64,000 nucleotides of DNA from Tupaia tana (lineage: Eukaryota > Chordata > Mammalia > Scandentia > Tupaiidae), in contig JAKSZU010000005.1 in assembly GCA_026018925.1 (NCBI GenBank), positions 87,747,386 through 87,811,385 of the forward strand, in the 5' to 3' direction. Under the pieces are notes generated by a model. The model was not told where the DNA came from, did not search any database, and was given only the letters and a program-made list of their open reading frames with translations. Numbering within the stretch: position 1 is the stretch's first letter; the number at the start of each line of letters is the position of its first letter. Below, in pieces: positions 11,418 through 23,392 of this stretch. Made by a program: the position numbers and the translations under genes.

Positions 11418-11677
11418 TTTTTTTTTTTTTTAATGAAAGATTTTTGCTAGAGGGCAGGTCTGCTCACCAGAGAGATATGGAGAGACAGAAAGCAAAATAT
11501 CACCCCCCAGGGGAAATGGCCATGCTGCAATCCCTTCACTTCCATTCTCCTCTCAGGATTCTGGTCATACACGCACGTGCACCTGGTATGAATTTCAGAC
11601 TGCTGGTTCCAGGACTCAAACTGCTGTTGACTAAATGAGAGTCCAGTGACGTAACAATTACACCATCTGCTGGTACC
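11418..11677 (-). mobile_element. Window SINE, long form
   Basis: Long oligo-T at the left, head complement ends ctgctggtacc. The flanks repeat tgttccatcaacttgacttttt / tgttccactgactttt, an imperfect TSD with a 3-base gap. Confidence 0.9.
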
Positions 11678-12240
11678 TGTTCCACTGACTTTTTAATTTT
11701 CTCTCTAATAGAACTGATCATTCTCCAAAGTCATGTTATTTAGTCACTGCATATTTGACACAACACAGATCTAGCATCCAAGATGGGAGGATGGTTGCAA
11801 AATTCTGTGGTGGGTTATTTCTGTTTTCTATGTATGTGAAAACTATATCTTGGTGGTATGCACTGTGGGTTACTTCCTAAGTGAATCTATAGATTCTATC
11901 TTGTTCTCCATTCTAATATTATAGCCTAGTAGTGAGTTAGCACATGGTAGTCAGATGTTCCTTAATGTGAAGGAGTGAAAAAGGGATATTCTAAAGAGAC
12001 ATTGATCTTTTCATTAAGGTAAAGTATGGTACTCTGAAAGCATTGTGCTTTAAAGGTTGAAAGTCAGCATGTGAAATTCTGATTTATCCTGTGTTCATTG
12101 ATTTTTGACATTCATCTAAAGGCTCAAATAATTTACTTGGTTCAGTGTTTTACATTATCAGTAAAAATCTCTATTGTAAAATAATTGTAACTATACTGAA
12201 GAGAATTCTTACAAATATTACTGGGGGAAATAATATTGGC
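11678..12240. other. Unique-looking DNA, no feature recognised
   Basis: No known repeat, RNA gene or coding signal seen. Confidence 0.5.
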
Positions 12241-12256
12241 TACATGAGTATTCTTT

Positions 12257-12419
12257 ATTTTTAAAGAATATATTTTTTGTATTTATTATTATTGTTGTTA
12301 TTTTTAATATGACCTGAGAGACAGAAGGTTAGAAAGCAAGCCTCCAGGTCTGGGACTTAAACCGTGGTCGGTCATGTGGTAGTCCAATGCCTTAACCACC
12401 ATACCACCTGCTAGCCCTG
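12257..12419 (-). mobile_element. Window SINE, short form
   Basis: Minus-strand short form: 'tttaatatgacctgagagacag', then straight to the head complement ending caccatacc-acctgctagccc. TSD tacatgagtattcttt (12241-12256) and tacatgagtctttta (from 12421). Confidence 0.8.
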
Positions 12420-12436
12420 TTACATGAGTCTTTTAA

Positions 12437-13057
12437 TAAGTTGGATAGTTATAAAAGGTAATCCACTTGTTTCACTTAATCCACACGAAGCAAACAGTCA
12501 CACATAGACTGTATCTTAATCTTCCTTTCCTAGAAAACATTTTAATACTTGTCTTTGATTCAGAAATGGGAATCTTTAACTTCTGCTATAATATTCCAAC
12601 ATTATTCAGCATCTTTATCCTCCACAGATATCTACAGAACCGTCAAGGAATATGTGGTATGTGACACAATTTTAAGGCAATGCGAAAGCAGCCTGACCTT
12701 CAGCTTTCCTCTTACATCCCAAGCCTTTCCTCCCAGCTTACCCTTTCAGGTCCACTTTTACTTGCCCATACTTTTCAGCTACCTCCTGAAATTTCCTGCT
12801 TTGTAGGCTTTACTTGCTATTTTTGTCTCATCAGGGCTTGTACTTCTCCTCTGCTCCATGCTGAGACTTGACACTTGTAAATCTGGAAGCTAACATTCAG
12901 AACAGCATTATCGTGTGAGGCTCTTGGTATAGACCAGGTCATTGCATGAGGCCTTTCTTAGCAAAAGAAGAGAGAATGATTTCTCCTGCCCACTGAGATT
13001 CACCAAATGTGTGTTCAATATTCATCATTCCATTTTTCTTGATATCTTCCCATTTTG
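12437..13057. other. Unique-looking DNA, no firm feature
   Basis: Includes a pyrimidine-rich part at 12690-12790. A frame of 85 codons crosses it, but the peptide is low in complexity and unrecognised. Confidence 0.45.
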
Positions 13058-13058
13058 T

Positions 13059-13097
<39 letters not shown>

Positions 13098-13336
13098 TTC
13101 AAATTTTGCCAGAAGGCATGTGTACTAGCTAGAGAGAGGCACAGAGAGAGGGAAAATGAGAATTCATTCTTCTCTGGAAATGGTCATGCCACAGTCCTTT
13201 CTCCTCTATTTTTCCATCCATGCAGTATTTTGGGCACACATGCCTGGTGTATTTCTGAAGTTGCTGAATCTAGGACTCAAACTGCAGGACTGTCCAGGTG
13301 GGATGCAGTGCACTTAACTGCCATGCTATGAGCTGG
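13058..13336 (-). mobile_element. Window SINE, diverged, TTTA tail
   Basis: A TTTA array at 13058-13099 forms the tail, then 'ttgccagaaggcatgtgtac' and a body with many changes. The head complement 'ttaactgccatgctatgagctggtc' ends it. Confidence 0.75.
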
Positions 13337-13407
13337 TCAGACATAGCCTCACTTCTTGCCTCATTGTCTCAAGTTACCATTCTTTCCTTAGAAGAGTCAA
13401 GACATAT

Positions 13408-13675
13408 GGCCAGTCTCATAGCCTGGTGAATAAAGAAGACAGACGTCATGGCTTGAGTCTGGCCCTGGTGGCTTGAGAAGCTGGCTGAGTGCTTATGTAT
13501 GCATGCCTCAAATCTCAATAAGATGGAAAAATAGTGAAGGAATTGTGGCATGACCATGCCCCATCTGGGAAGTGCTTTTTTACCTCTCCAACTCTCTTTC
13601 TTTGCCTCTCTGTCTCTTTTTGGCAAATGTATGCACTATCTGGCAATTTTTAATGTTTTTCTTAAATAAAAGAAG
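13408..13675 (+). mobile_element. Window SINE, diverged, with TSD
   Basis: Old plus-strand copy: ggccagtctcatagcctggtg head, then the gaatgg-type block changed to agatggaaaa. gtcaagacatat at 13396-13407 and again at 13676-13687 is a TSD. Confidence 0.8.
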
Positions 13676-13687
13676 TGTCAAGACATA

Positions 13688-16061
13688 TTAAGACTGCATA
13701 CTTAGTCTTCACAGTAGAGTTTCCAAACCTATAGCCATATCCAGGGCTTGATTTTCAACACAATCTTCCTAATGGCTGCAATAATTAAGAATTGCTTCTA
13801 ACATTGCCAAGAATATTTGAGGTTTTACATAGCATGCTTAATGATGGAGAAAAATCTGTTTTGAGCCTTTGTAAATTTAATTTTTGTGTGTGCATGTGTG
13901 TGTGTGCAAGATCTCCAAATTTGTCAAAAACAAGCAGCCCTCATAACATTCTTCATAATTATTGCCTCTATACTAATCAAGTGCAGTCACCTTCCAACTC
14001 TTTACCTTGCCTGTGAACTGCCTAATTAAAAACTGATGAAAGCTTTGGTAAATATGATACCAGTGCATTGCAAGGATTATTACTCACTCTAATTACCCAC
14101 AAAAATATATCTCTACTGACTTCAGATCACTGATAAGTGCATTCTGAGAATATGTTCATAGTTTTACTGGAGTAACCAATTGTTTTAGTGCAGATTCTCT
14201 GAAAGATTCAGGCAACTATAACTTCTATAATAAGGATTTTTAATCTCTTTTTTGGACAAGGGAGGAATGATGGCTCAATTGTTGCATTATCAGAGCAACA
14301 TGCTGAGGGAACAAATATGAGGAATGCAGAAAGGAAAGAGAGAAAGAAGTATAAATTTATGAATAATTATCAGTTCACAAATGAATTAGTATATGGTTTA
14401 TTGAGTTCCACAAGACAGTTCTAGAAAGGATATGAAGAACTGGTATTTGGGATTCTCCACTTGTATGTTAGAAAAAGAAAGTCAAGCTATTTTTCTAGCT
14501 ATTCCTACATGTCCCCATACTTAATTTGCAAAATTTACTTCACTAAGTGTGGCTCTCCGACATTACTGGGCTGTATTACTTTGCCCTGCCTGACAGCTTC
14601 TGGAGAAATAATAACCTACATGGATCTAGTTGAGCTTGACCTGGGTGCTGAGGGTGATGTCGCTGCTAACTAAGTAGATGGGATGATGATCATGATTGGA
14701 GCCAGCCTTGTTTTAAGAGAGAAGAAAACAGTCATTTGAAGACTGGAAGATTGAACTGATGATGGAGTTGATCAGAGAAGTCTTATGTCCTGATTAACCT
14801 TTATGTCTTCTTTTTTTTATCCATATTCTATCAAAAACTTTGTTTTAAAAAATATTATTAGATGCTCTCTTCTCCTGGAAATACATCAATGACTTTTACA
14901 TTACTCTAAATATAAAATATGTGGTTCTTGTTCTTATTTCCTTTAATCATTATTAATGTTCATTATTTTCCTTTAAAGAAAGTGAGATAGATTTGATCTG
15001 TATCAGCGAAGGAGAATTTGGATGTTTTTGTATCTTATTTTCTACATGTAACAGAATTTCCCCAGTCCTGCTCAGATGACTGTACTAATGTGGTGACATT
15101 TTCAGAGGTAACTGACTTTTCTTGGATAATGCCTCTGACTGCATAATCCCCAGGATTGTGGCCCTGACCAAATGTCTCATTCAGTTGTTGGGGATGTAGT
15201 TGCTATGACCTTGCGAATAATCTTTTTTCACCCTTGTTGATCCCAAGTGCAGAGATTTCCAGTGGCCAGTTATTAGTTCCCTCGAAGCTGTTAAGCCAGC
15301 TCTGTCTTTGAAGTTGGGACTGTCAGAAAGATAAATCTGCATTGGGGGTACAAACTATAGGTGTTCTAGTAACCCAGGTTACAATGGAGCCCTCATTTTA
15401 GCTCAAATCATATTGAGTTTCAAGCAGAAATGGGCAAAATGTTTCACTCTATATCTTGATTTTGCCATTTAAGAAGATACTTTTTCTTCCCTTGCCTCAT
15501 AGATTGCATTGTAAAAGGAATCCATAAATTTAAGCCAAAAACACTTTGGCTCTAATTTGAGCCAAGAAATTGGTCCTGAAAACACTCCCAAGATAAGTAT
15601 TACATTTATTCCCTCAGAAGACATTTTCAAATTCCTCCTTACTTTTAAAATAAAAGCATCATTTAAATCAAGATTTAAAAACTTACTACTTAAGGGATGT
15701 ATTTTCACTTTAGAACTGATGACCAGATATGCCTGATTCAAGTTTAGGCACAAATTTGGATTCTCACTTTCTATTGTTTCTTAAACCTATTTATAGAATA
15801 ATGTTTGCCTTTTTCTAATGCTCACGGGCTTGGGTGGCCTAATTGCATTATAACACATTGACAAAATTAACTTATAACTGAAGATCAATTGTGTTAGGCA
15901 GGTATAGATCCAGGCAATTAGTCACATAAATCTCTAAAAATATCTGGATTAGAGTACTATCAATTTGTTATATAATGTGCTTCAAAACAGCTTTGATCAG
16001 AAATGTAAAAATGTAAACCAACAGTTTACTCTTGTTTAATATTTTCTATTTTCTATTTTCT
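13688..16061. other. Long stretch without recognised repeats
   Basis: About 2.4 kb with no SINE, L1 or LTR that I can recognise. A short GT run lies near 13887-13908. The frames are short and unlike known proteins. A good place for conserved non-coding sequence, but I cannot show that. Confidence 0.5.
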
Positions 16062-16307
16062 TTCTTCTTCTTCTTCTTTTTCTTTTTTTAGACAGATTTT
16101 TTGCTATAGGGTGCATCCACTCCCCAGAGAGACAGAAAGACAAAAATCAAGAAATCTCCTCCTAGGGGTGAATGGCCATACCACAATCCCCTCTCCTCCA
16201 TTCTCCCCTTGGAATCTTGGGCACACATGTTCAAGAGCCCAGGATTTGAACCATCGTCAACTACGTGGGTGTCAAGCAACATAAGCATTATGCCATCTGC
16301 TGGTCCC
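16062..16307 (-). mobile_element. Window SINE, long form, TTC tail
   Basis: TTC-rich tail at 16062-16080, then ttttgctatagggtgcatcc and a body lacking part of the gtgagttttaagcc segment. The head ends ctgctggtccc at 16307. Possible TSD taatattttct / taacattttct. Confidence 0.85.
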
Positions 16308-17887
16308 TAACATTTTCTTTTTAGATAAACTTTATTATGAAAAAATTCAAATGTGAATAACAAAAGTTAGAATATAATTAAATTTTATCTATGAGTCAAC
16401 TGACTTAAAAAACTATCAACTCATGGCCAGGCTTGAAGACATTCAACTACTTCTCACCCAGTCCCAAGGTATCTATAAAAAAATTAATGTATTACTAAAA
16501 GGTTAAGTGTCCTTTAAAAATGTAAACACATTATTATTAGCACATTTTAAACAAAAATTTCTTATCATTATCAAATATCAATTGATGCTCAAAGTTTTAA
16601 GTGTACATTTGACCAACTAAATAAATTGTCATTTGTAATTTATAAAAAAGAAAAATAATATTACTTGCTTGACTTTCTTTCAGTAGACACTATTTGTTTA
16701 ACTTAAACCCAAGTAAAAAACTTTACGACACACTGAAATCCTGCATAATGTATTACTCATCCATGTAATGTCTCAATATTGGACATGTATATTATTTAAT
16801 ATAATTTTATTTTATGCCACTGAAAGAAACTGTATTATTAAATTATAGCCACTTTTCACATGAAGTGTTAACAATATGAGACTTTGGTCCTTTGAATATT
16901 TTTTTTTTTTTGCTTACAGTAGTAAAATTCTAATTTCACATGTTGGAAATTCAGCTTCATACAGTGAGTACTGAAATTTAGGTAGGTAAATATATTCTGT
17001 GTAATCTCATCTACTTAAGCTCTTTTCACATGTTACTCTATAATATTAGTAGATACTATGCAATAATTAACTGTCAGATGTCAGTTGTAAAACTTTTTTC
17101 TTGAATAGAAGGCAATACTATCCTTCAAAAATCGAAGTGTATTGAGGAAAATACTCTGTGCACAATACACCCATATATTTACTCAACTTATTTGTTTATT
17201 TATTGGAAAACTGCTTTGGCTTTTCTAAAAGCATATTGCCTTTTATTGTTTCTTCAGCATGACAGATGTACCTTTAACATAAAATATACATATGCTCTCA
17301 TTAAGTTGAATAATTAAAATAATAGAAATAATCTATCGAAGATTAAGGTATAATAAATAATCAAATAATTTTAAGATTATAAAGAGCTCTGGACAAAACT
17401 AAGTAAGTCTTCTGATCACTTCCATCTCTCAAAAACAATGACTAAGTGTAGTTGAGGATTGACTCAAATTGTAAAACTTCATGTGTATTGGTTAAAGTGA
17501 AACCTGTATAGGAAAAGATACATTTTTTAAATGTCTTTCTTTCATCTCTAAGTAGATGTAGCTTTGGGCACATAGCTATATATACATGTGTATGTATATT
17601 TTTATAAAGTCCTAGTATGCACATACAAGAATTAGCATTCAGAGACTATTTGATTGTTGCTTTATATACCTTTGGAAACTGATTGGGATTCCAGACACCT
17701 ATGCTCTATCTCATTCAGTAATAACTTTTGCATTACAGAGAAATATATGAGACACCATTCAGCAGTTTTCACTTGCCTGAACTATGACAGGCATAAAGTA
17801 AGTTGTGGTAGATCATGTTTTAAAATAAGAATGTTGTATTAGATAAAAACTAGAGACTAAGCCACTCCGATCATTTGTTATTCGATG
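16308..17887. other. Long AT-rich stretch, nothing recognised
   Basis: Very AT-rich, with no recognisable repeat or coding signal. It is SINE-free, unlike most of the window. Confidence 0.5.
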
Positions 17888-17926
17888 TTCTTTCTCTCTC
17901 TTACTGTCTCTCTATCTCTCTATCTC

Positions 17927-17969
<43 letters not shown>

Positions 17970-17970
17970 C
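17888..17970. repeat. CT-rich tract followed by CA microsatellite
   Basis: CT/CTAT-rich at 17888-17931, then (CA)n to about 17970 with one CG interruption. Confidence 0.95.
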
Positions 17971-19072
17971 AGAAAGCTGATTTCACAGTTTCTGAGCAGT
18001 GGTGCAGCACATTCCAAATAAATAGGTTTCGTACAGTGCTTCTCTATCAGCATCTTTTTCCTGGGCAGGTATTTTACATGTACAAATATATACATCACTG
18101 AAACAATTTCATGAATAAATATTTTATCAATTGCTAATAGTGAATACAGTTCTGATTTGTGATTACTCATGGTAAATATATTATGTTGTATTATGACCAA
18201 TTTTAAATACACCACAGTTAAATCTGTGTTTATTCCCTACATACTTTTAAGTTGCATTAGTACTTAGAATACAGGAATTGATGACTTTTTCAACAAACTT
18301 GGAATCATTCTACTTTTTACAAAAATTTAAAACCATTTCCAAAAGTGTCACATTTAATTGCCTATAATTCATTTTTGACATGTACTTAAACCAATGAGTT
18401 TTATTTTTAATTGTTGGCAGACAAAACTTCACATTACTCATCCCCTTGTAGATAAAATTTGCACAGTTCTACTGACAGATTGTTATATTTATTAAAGATT
18501 CTGTTATTGTACATACTGCATGCTGAAGGTATGGTAGATCCCACCAATCCACACACAAAGGTGAGAAGATGAAGGAGAAATAAGTCTACTCAAAAGATCG
18601 TTTCTGAGTGACTAGTAAGAAAAAGTAAAAGAAGATGAAAGAAGATTTAAAATGATGAAGGTTTATCATTCAAAACGTACATAGCAGACATGAAAAAGGA
18701 GGATTCATATTTTGCTTTTCATTAACAATTCAAATCTATAATACAAATTAACCATTAAAGAATTCAAGGTTCAAATTATTATCAAAAATACAAATGTTAA
18801 CCTGAATAAGTGCAGAGAAGGTTCTTAAGTATCTAATGCATTTCTAGTAAAAAGGCACTTTACAAGTAAATTAACTTCCACATGCACAAAAACTAGAGTT
18901 TACTGAAATAGTAAATTTTGAAAGTACCAGAGTGTTAAATTGGCTTCCAAACATGACTAATTTATACTCTGAGAGTACAACCTACAGTGCAGAAATTCAT
19001 GCACATCATATACATAAATAGGTATCTCACCAGGATGATTGGATGATATATTCTATTTTTCCAGAAAAAAAA
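17971..19072. other. AT-rich DNA, nothing recognised
   Basis: No repeat family or coding signal recognised in this 1.1 kb. Confidence 0.5.
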
Positions 19073-19108
19073 ACAAGTGTGTGTGTGTGCGTGTGTGTGT
19101 GTGTGTAG
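19073..19108. repeat. GT microsatellite
   Basis: (GT)n with one GCGT interruption. Confidence 0.95.
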
Positions 19109-19239
19109 CTATAAAGAGGTTATATTTACTGAATAGATTTCAAAGCAAAGACGAATTTCTTAAGGCAGAGTCCATATCTACTAGATTTGGCAGAACATTT
19201 ACTAGCACAAACACAAACAGAAACCTTACTTATACTTTC

Positions 19240-19400
19240 ATTTCTTGCTACATGCTAGGTAAAATGCGAACATCCATCACCCATTTAATTTTTAAAACAA
19301 TGCTATGAAGTAGCTATTATTAGCATTCCCAGTTTAGAGAGGAGGCAAGAAATAGAGATGTTAAGTAATTCTCCCCAGGATGAAGATCTGTCCTATTTGG
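19240..19400 (+). mobile_element. MIR element
   Basis: The run 'catttaattttt-aaaacaatgctatgaagtagctattattagcattcccagtttagagaggaggcaag ... ttaagtaattctcccca' follows the MIR core in order. Ancient SINE typical of mammals. Confidence 0.75.
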
Positions 19401-19754
19401 TGTGAGTGCAGAGAAGATGCTATTAATGCCTGTGTAGAGCATTTGATTAAAAGAAGCCCTGATGCTCAAAACTAGAGTTTTAACTATTTATAGCAGAATC
19501 CCTCCAAGTATCTTAACACTACTAAAATCTTGAAGATGAGGCAAATAACATACAGATTTTTTAAAATAAACAAGAAACTACTATAAATACAAATATTTAT
19601 CAAATGTGACAAGATGACATTTAAGATAATAATCTAGATAAATATTGTAAGAATTTTGTCTATGATTGTCTATGAGTTTCCAGAGCTATGTTTACCTCAG
19701 ACTTCTTTATTTCCTATATCATTTAAACATTTATATACTTATCAGTTTATTTGT

Positions 19755-19838
19755 TGTGATTTTCAAGTGGCAGGCTCAGGACTTAAACTGCGATCAGCCA
19801 CGTGATAATCCAATGCCTTGACCACCATGCCACTTCAA
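19755..19838 (-). mobile_element. Window SINE, head fragment
   Basis: Complement of the tRNA-like head: 'ggacttaaactgcgatcagccacgtgataatccaatgccttgaccaccatgccact', including the B-box complement. The rest is lost or too diverged. Confidence 0.65.
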
Positions 19839-19910
19839 GCTTTTAAACTTGGTTGTGATAGCTGAAAAGCCACCAGTGAAAGTATGTCATTCAATAAAAA
19901 TGAAAATACA

Positions 19911-20172
19911 GGGCTAGCAGGCTGTGCAGTGGGTAAGGCAGCTGAATTAGCATGTGGCTGAATGTGGTTTGAGTTCCAGACCCGGTGGCTTGAAACTCAG
20001 GCTCGGTGTGTGTGTACGCCTGCCCAGAATCCTAAAAGGAGATTGGAGGAGAAGCTATTGTGGAGTGCCATCACCCCTTCCCCCTGGGGGAGTTGATTTC
20101 TTACTTTCCCTCTCTTTGTATCTCTCTGTCTCTCTCCTTCCAGCAAGCATGACAAAATCCTTTAAAAAAAGG
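19911..20172 (+). mobile_element. Window SINE, long form
   Basis: Head gggctagcaggctgtgcagtg with an altered A box, body close to consensus, and tail segment shortened ('agcaagcatgacaaaatcctttaaaaaa'). Followed by a short TA/CA run at 20185-20200. Confidence 0.88.
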
Positions 20173-20526
20173 GAAATATTATATATATATACACACACAT
20201 GTATATTTATTAATTTAAAGTAAATATGTATAGACAAAAATCACGCCTTAGTTAATTTATTGCACATTTGTCCTAATCTTAGAATGTAGACTTATTAAGT
20301 AATAACATCAAAATGTACATTTTTTTCATGTTTATTTATTCCACAATTAGGTAGAATTTCATTGACCTCAGGCATCAATGTATTGTTTTACTGACAATTT
20401 TGGGAAATTAGTCCTGAATCTAAGTTTCTTGTTATAATTCTGGAATCAAGCCAACTAGACAACATACTAGAATGGAGGAGTCTGACCCGGTGGGGCCCCA
20501 GGATATGTTTTGAGCCTTTGACCTTT

Positions 20527-20647
20527 GAGCACAGCTTTGGTTGGCTCAGCATGTTGGCAAGGCCGCTGCTGTACGCCCCCCCCCCCCACCTATGAGCAAA
20601 GCTTGGGTCAACTCAGCATGTTGGCAAGGCTGTTTGCTGTATGCTCC
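20527..20647 (+). repeat. Direct repeat in the upstream part of the LTR
   Basis: Two units start at 20527 and 20594 (period 67) and share gctcagcatgttggcaaggc (second unit starts ac), each followed by ctgctgta/tgctgta. A C12 run at 20576-20587 lies between them. Duplicated U3 segments in LTRs often act as enhancers, but that is inference here. Confidence 0.85.
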
Positions 20648-20704
20648 AGAGACTGTGGTAGCCTTGCTGGGAAGCGACCCCCCTCTGACTCCCTGATATA
20701 CTAC

Positions 20705-20711
20705 TATAAAA
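20705..20711 (+). promoter_or_regulatory. TATA-like motif in the LTR
   Basis: TATAAAA inside the LTR. It lies about 670 bp before the poly(A) signal, which would give an unusually long R region, so its use as the core promoter is uncertain. Confidence 0.3.
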
Positions 20712-21374
20712 GAATTATATAGCTGTCTCATACATCTTGAGTATGTGATAAGATTTCCCAAAAGTCCCCCGACCACTCTCCTTTGCCCTGACCACCTACT
20801 ATTAATTACAATGCCTCATCCCTGTGGTTACAATAGAGGGTGTGCTGAAGTTCTATATAGGCAGGAATAATCTTTTTGACCTTTGGAAGGCCCTTCAAGA
20901 TACATTTAACATAAGCTTAAAAATAATCTTTTCTTTACATAAAATAGGATTAGGCTGAAACTGGCCCAGGACACTCCCGCCCTCACCAAGTGAAATAGAT
21001 AAATATATTAGGATTCCTTAAATTAAGTTTTAGGTCCCTATGAAATTATATAAGTAACATTCTTTATTGAGATCCATAAGAACTAATAACTATACTTGAG
21101 ATTTTCTTTTTAGCATCGTATTCAGTAATCACAAGATGGCTGCCGCGGAACATTGGCTGATAATTAAGTCTGCTTGCTGGAGACTATTTCCCGAAATGGC
21201 ATTCCATGAAGTTTCCAAGAACCTGCCTACATCAAACAAACTATTGCTGGACTGTAATAGACCCGCCCTTAATCCAACCCTGAACAGAATCTATGTTCCC
21301 TATTGTTAAAACTTTATGAACTGATAATTAGAACACATAGCCTTCACCTGTTTACTTGCATGTATCACATTTTC

Positions 21375-21380
21375 AATAAA
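21375..21380 (+). promoter_or_regulatory. LTR polyadenylation signal
   Basis: AATAAA followed by aaggcatgg and a T-rich/GT segment, placed about 200 bp before the LTR end as expected for the R-U5 region. Confidence 0.7.
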
Positions 21381-21502
21381 AAGGCATGGTAATTCCTTGC
21401 AGTTGTCACTCTTCAGATAGCAATCTCTGGGGGTGTCCATCTGAGGACGTGCACGAAAATGACATCGAGGCCTCAGTCTTTCCTTCCTGCCCCACCTCCT
21501 AC

Positions 21503-21553
21503 GAGATAACCCACCTACGATGAGATAACCCACCCCTGATGAGATAACCCACC
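21503..21553 (+). repeat. Three 19-bp repeats near the LTR 3' end
   Basis: gagataacccacc begins at 21503, 21522 and 21541, a period of exactly 19. The array lies in the U5 part, just before the terminal GC-rich block. Confidence 0.9.
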
Positions 21554-21582
21554 CCCGCCGAGGCTAGACCCCGGCACTAGAA

Positions 21583-22199
21583 CATTAGTTTACTGGTAAA
21601 AATCTCTTAAGGTATACTTTAGTAAAAATAAATTGTAATAAGATAGTTTAAATTATTAACATAGATTATGTTAGAATGGACTTCAAGCTAGGCAATACAT
21701 AATGGAAGCCAATGCATTGATTTACAAGTATGTGTGAGATATAAAAAAATTATATAAACACACACATATACAAGTAAAATATATTATTTAACATTTTCTT
21801 TGGTTTGTTAAAACATTTTATTTACAATTTCTGTGAATTCAATGAATTTTAGTGAATTCAGTGAAAGTTATTCTTAACGAATTTCACAGTGCTCATATTC
21901 ATAGCTACTTAGATCTATGTCTTAAATAGGAGAAAACTATAAATGGAAATTAAGACAAATATAAATTTATATTTATAGACTGTTTTATTCTAAAATTAAA
22001 AATTAAACAATGTGTTTGGCATAATCTAGTTGCTCCTTCTTTTACAACATTTATATATTGAGCAAGTGTAAAATACCTTTGTTAAAAAGTGAACAATATG
22101 TACACATATATTCAAGACAGTTATGCTTTACCACTTATATTTTAAACACACTTGCAAGATAAAATTACTGCCAGTTTATAAACAAAGATATTGAAGTTT
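21583..22199. other. AT-rich DNA, nothing recognised
   Basis: Follows the LTR directly and shows no sign of retroviral internal sequence, supporting the solo-LTR reading. Confidence 0.55.
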
Positions 22200-22400
22200 A
22201 GGGCATACGTGTTCATGATTCAAAAAAAGAGAGAGACAGAAGACACCATCCACAGGACTCAGTCACATCATCATCCCCTCTGTCTAGTCCTCAGAATCCT
22301 GGGGGTATGTGCACACTCCTGGCATGTCTTCGAACCACAGTCAGCATGACTATAAATTCTTCATTCTGATACTCTGACGAATATGCCACAAAGGCTAGGC
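22200..22400 (-). mobile_element. Window SINE-like, very diverged
   Basis: GA-rich start, then 'tcctcagaatcctgggggtatgtgcacac' and 'gaaccacagtcagcatgac'. The order fits an old minus-strand copy, but the head end is poorly preserved. Confidence 0.4.
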
Positions 22401-23200
22401 CAATGAGCATGTAATTTTTATGTGTATCTGGAGGAGTATTGAGGAAATTTCATAGGAAAATTATGATGAACTCGACAAATGGTGACAATACATCAGGATA
22501 CTCATCTGAGAGAGTTAATACATTGAAATATTACACAGACATCCAAATGAAATACTTAAATGACTATTAGTCAAACATTTTCACAATGTATCAGTAAGGA
22601 ATACAAAATAGGATATAGGATAATAGCATCCTATTAATACAAAAGAAACAATGGCAAAATTCCTACATAAATATGCATATGGGTATATGCACCCATATCT
22701 AATACACATTTTGGTTAATAACTGAAAATATTCAGTCATCATATTCATTTCAGCATTCCTGAGATAACCAGTTAGAAAAAGGCTCATGAAGCTGTTATTT
22801 TTTCCTAGTTTCCCACCTAACATCAAGCCATAATAGACCAATACAAAGATAGTTAATCCTGGAATCTGTGAGAAAAGTCAGTCAAGATCGTTACCTAGCT
22901 AACCTGCAGCTAACTGAAGATATGCAAGTAAGCCAGGCTGAGACCATAAGAGCCTCTTTTAAAACTGTAGACTCATACACCAAGTGATGACTCATGGTTT
23001 GTTTGTTTGTTTGTTTAAAATTTTGACCTGTTTGTTGTACAGTATTATTATGGCGTGAGAGAAGCAATTCAGTGTGCTATATTCATAGACAATAGGGGAA
23101 ATATGGAAATACGGGTATTATGTTACCATTACTGATCACTTGGCACAAAAGTTATGGCTGACTTAAGGAGGTAAGTTTAGAGAATGAATGAGTTTTTTAA
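22401..23200. other. Unique-looking DNA, nothing recognised
   Basis: No repeat recognised apart from a small GTTT run near 22999-23016. Confidence 0.5.
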
Positions 23201-23214
23201 AATAATACTATTTC

Positions 23215-23392
23215 AGGGGCTGGCATGGTGATTGAGGCACTAGACTCCCACATAGCTGACCATGGTTCAAGCCTGGACCTGGCAACTTGCTTTCTCACTC
23301 TCCTTTTTTTTCTGTCTGTCTCTCTCTGGTCAAAATTGAAGAATATTGGTAACAAATAAAATTAGAAATAAAAAAATCTTTAAAAAGATAAT
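23215..23392 (+). mobile_element. Window SINE, short form with TSD
   Basis: Head ggggctggcatggtgattg, B box ggttcaagcct, then directly the CT-rich block and 'ctctggtcaaaattgaag'. TSD aataatactatttc at 23201-23214 and 23393-23406. Confidence 0.9.

Larger units (their letters stand above)
20473..21576 (+). mobile_element. Solo LTR of an endogenous retrovirus (6-bp TSD)
   Basis: The element starts TGGAGGAG and ends CCCCGGCA, so it has TG...CA ends, and the same six bases, ctagaa, lie immediately outside at 20467-20472 and 21577-21582. A poly(A) signal AATAAA is at 21375-21380, setting plus orientation. It is 1,104 bp, clearly more GC-rich than its surroundings. No gag, pol or env sequence follows it, so it is a solo LTR, presumably left by LTR-LTR recombination. 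A 6-bp TSD is typical of class II (betaretrovirus-like) elements. I do not recognise the family. Confidence 0.85.

Noticed and set aside
12600-12660. Micro-exon ending at gtatgt
   Set aside because: An acceptor-like ccacag and a donor-like gtatgt are 30 bases apart, but signals this short occur by chance and nothing around supports a gene.
20525-21533. Small frames within the LTR as viral genes
   Set aside because: They are short, unlike retroviral proteins, and lie in LTR sequence with no internal region.
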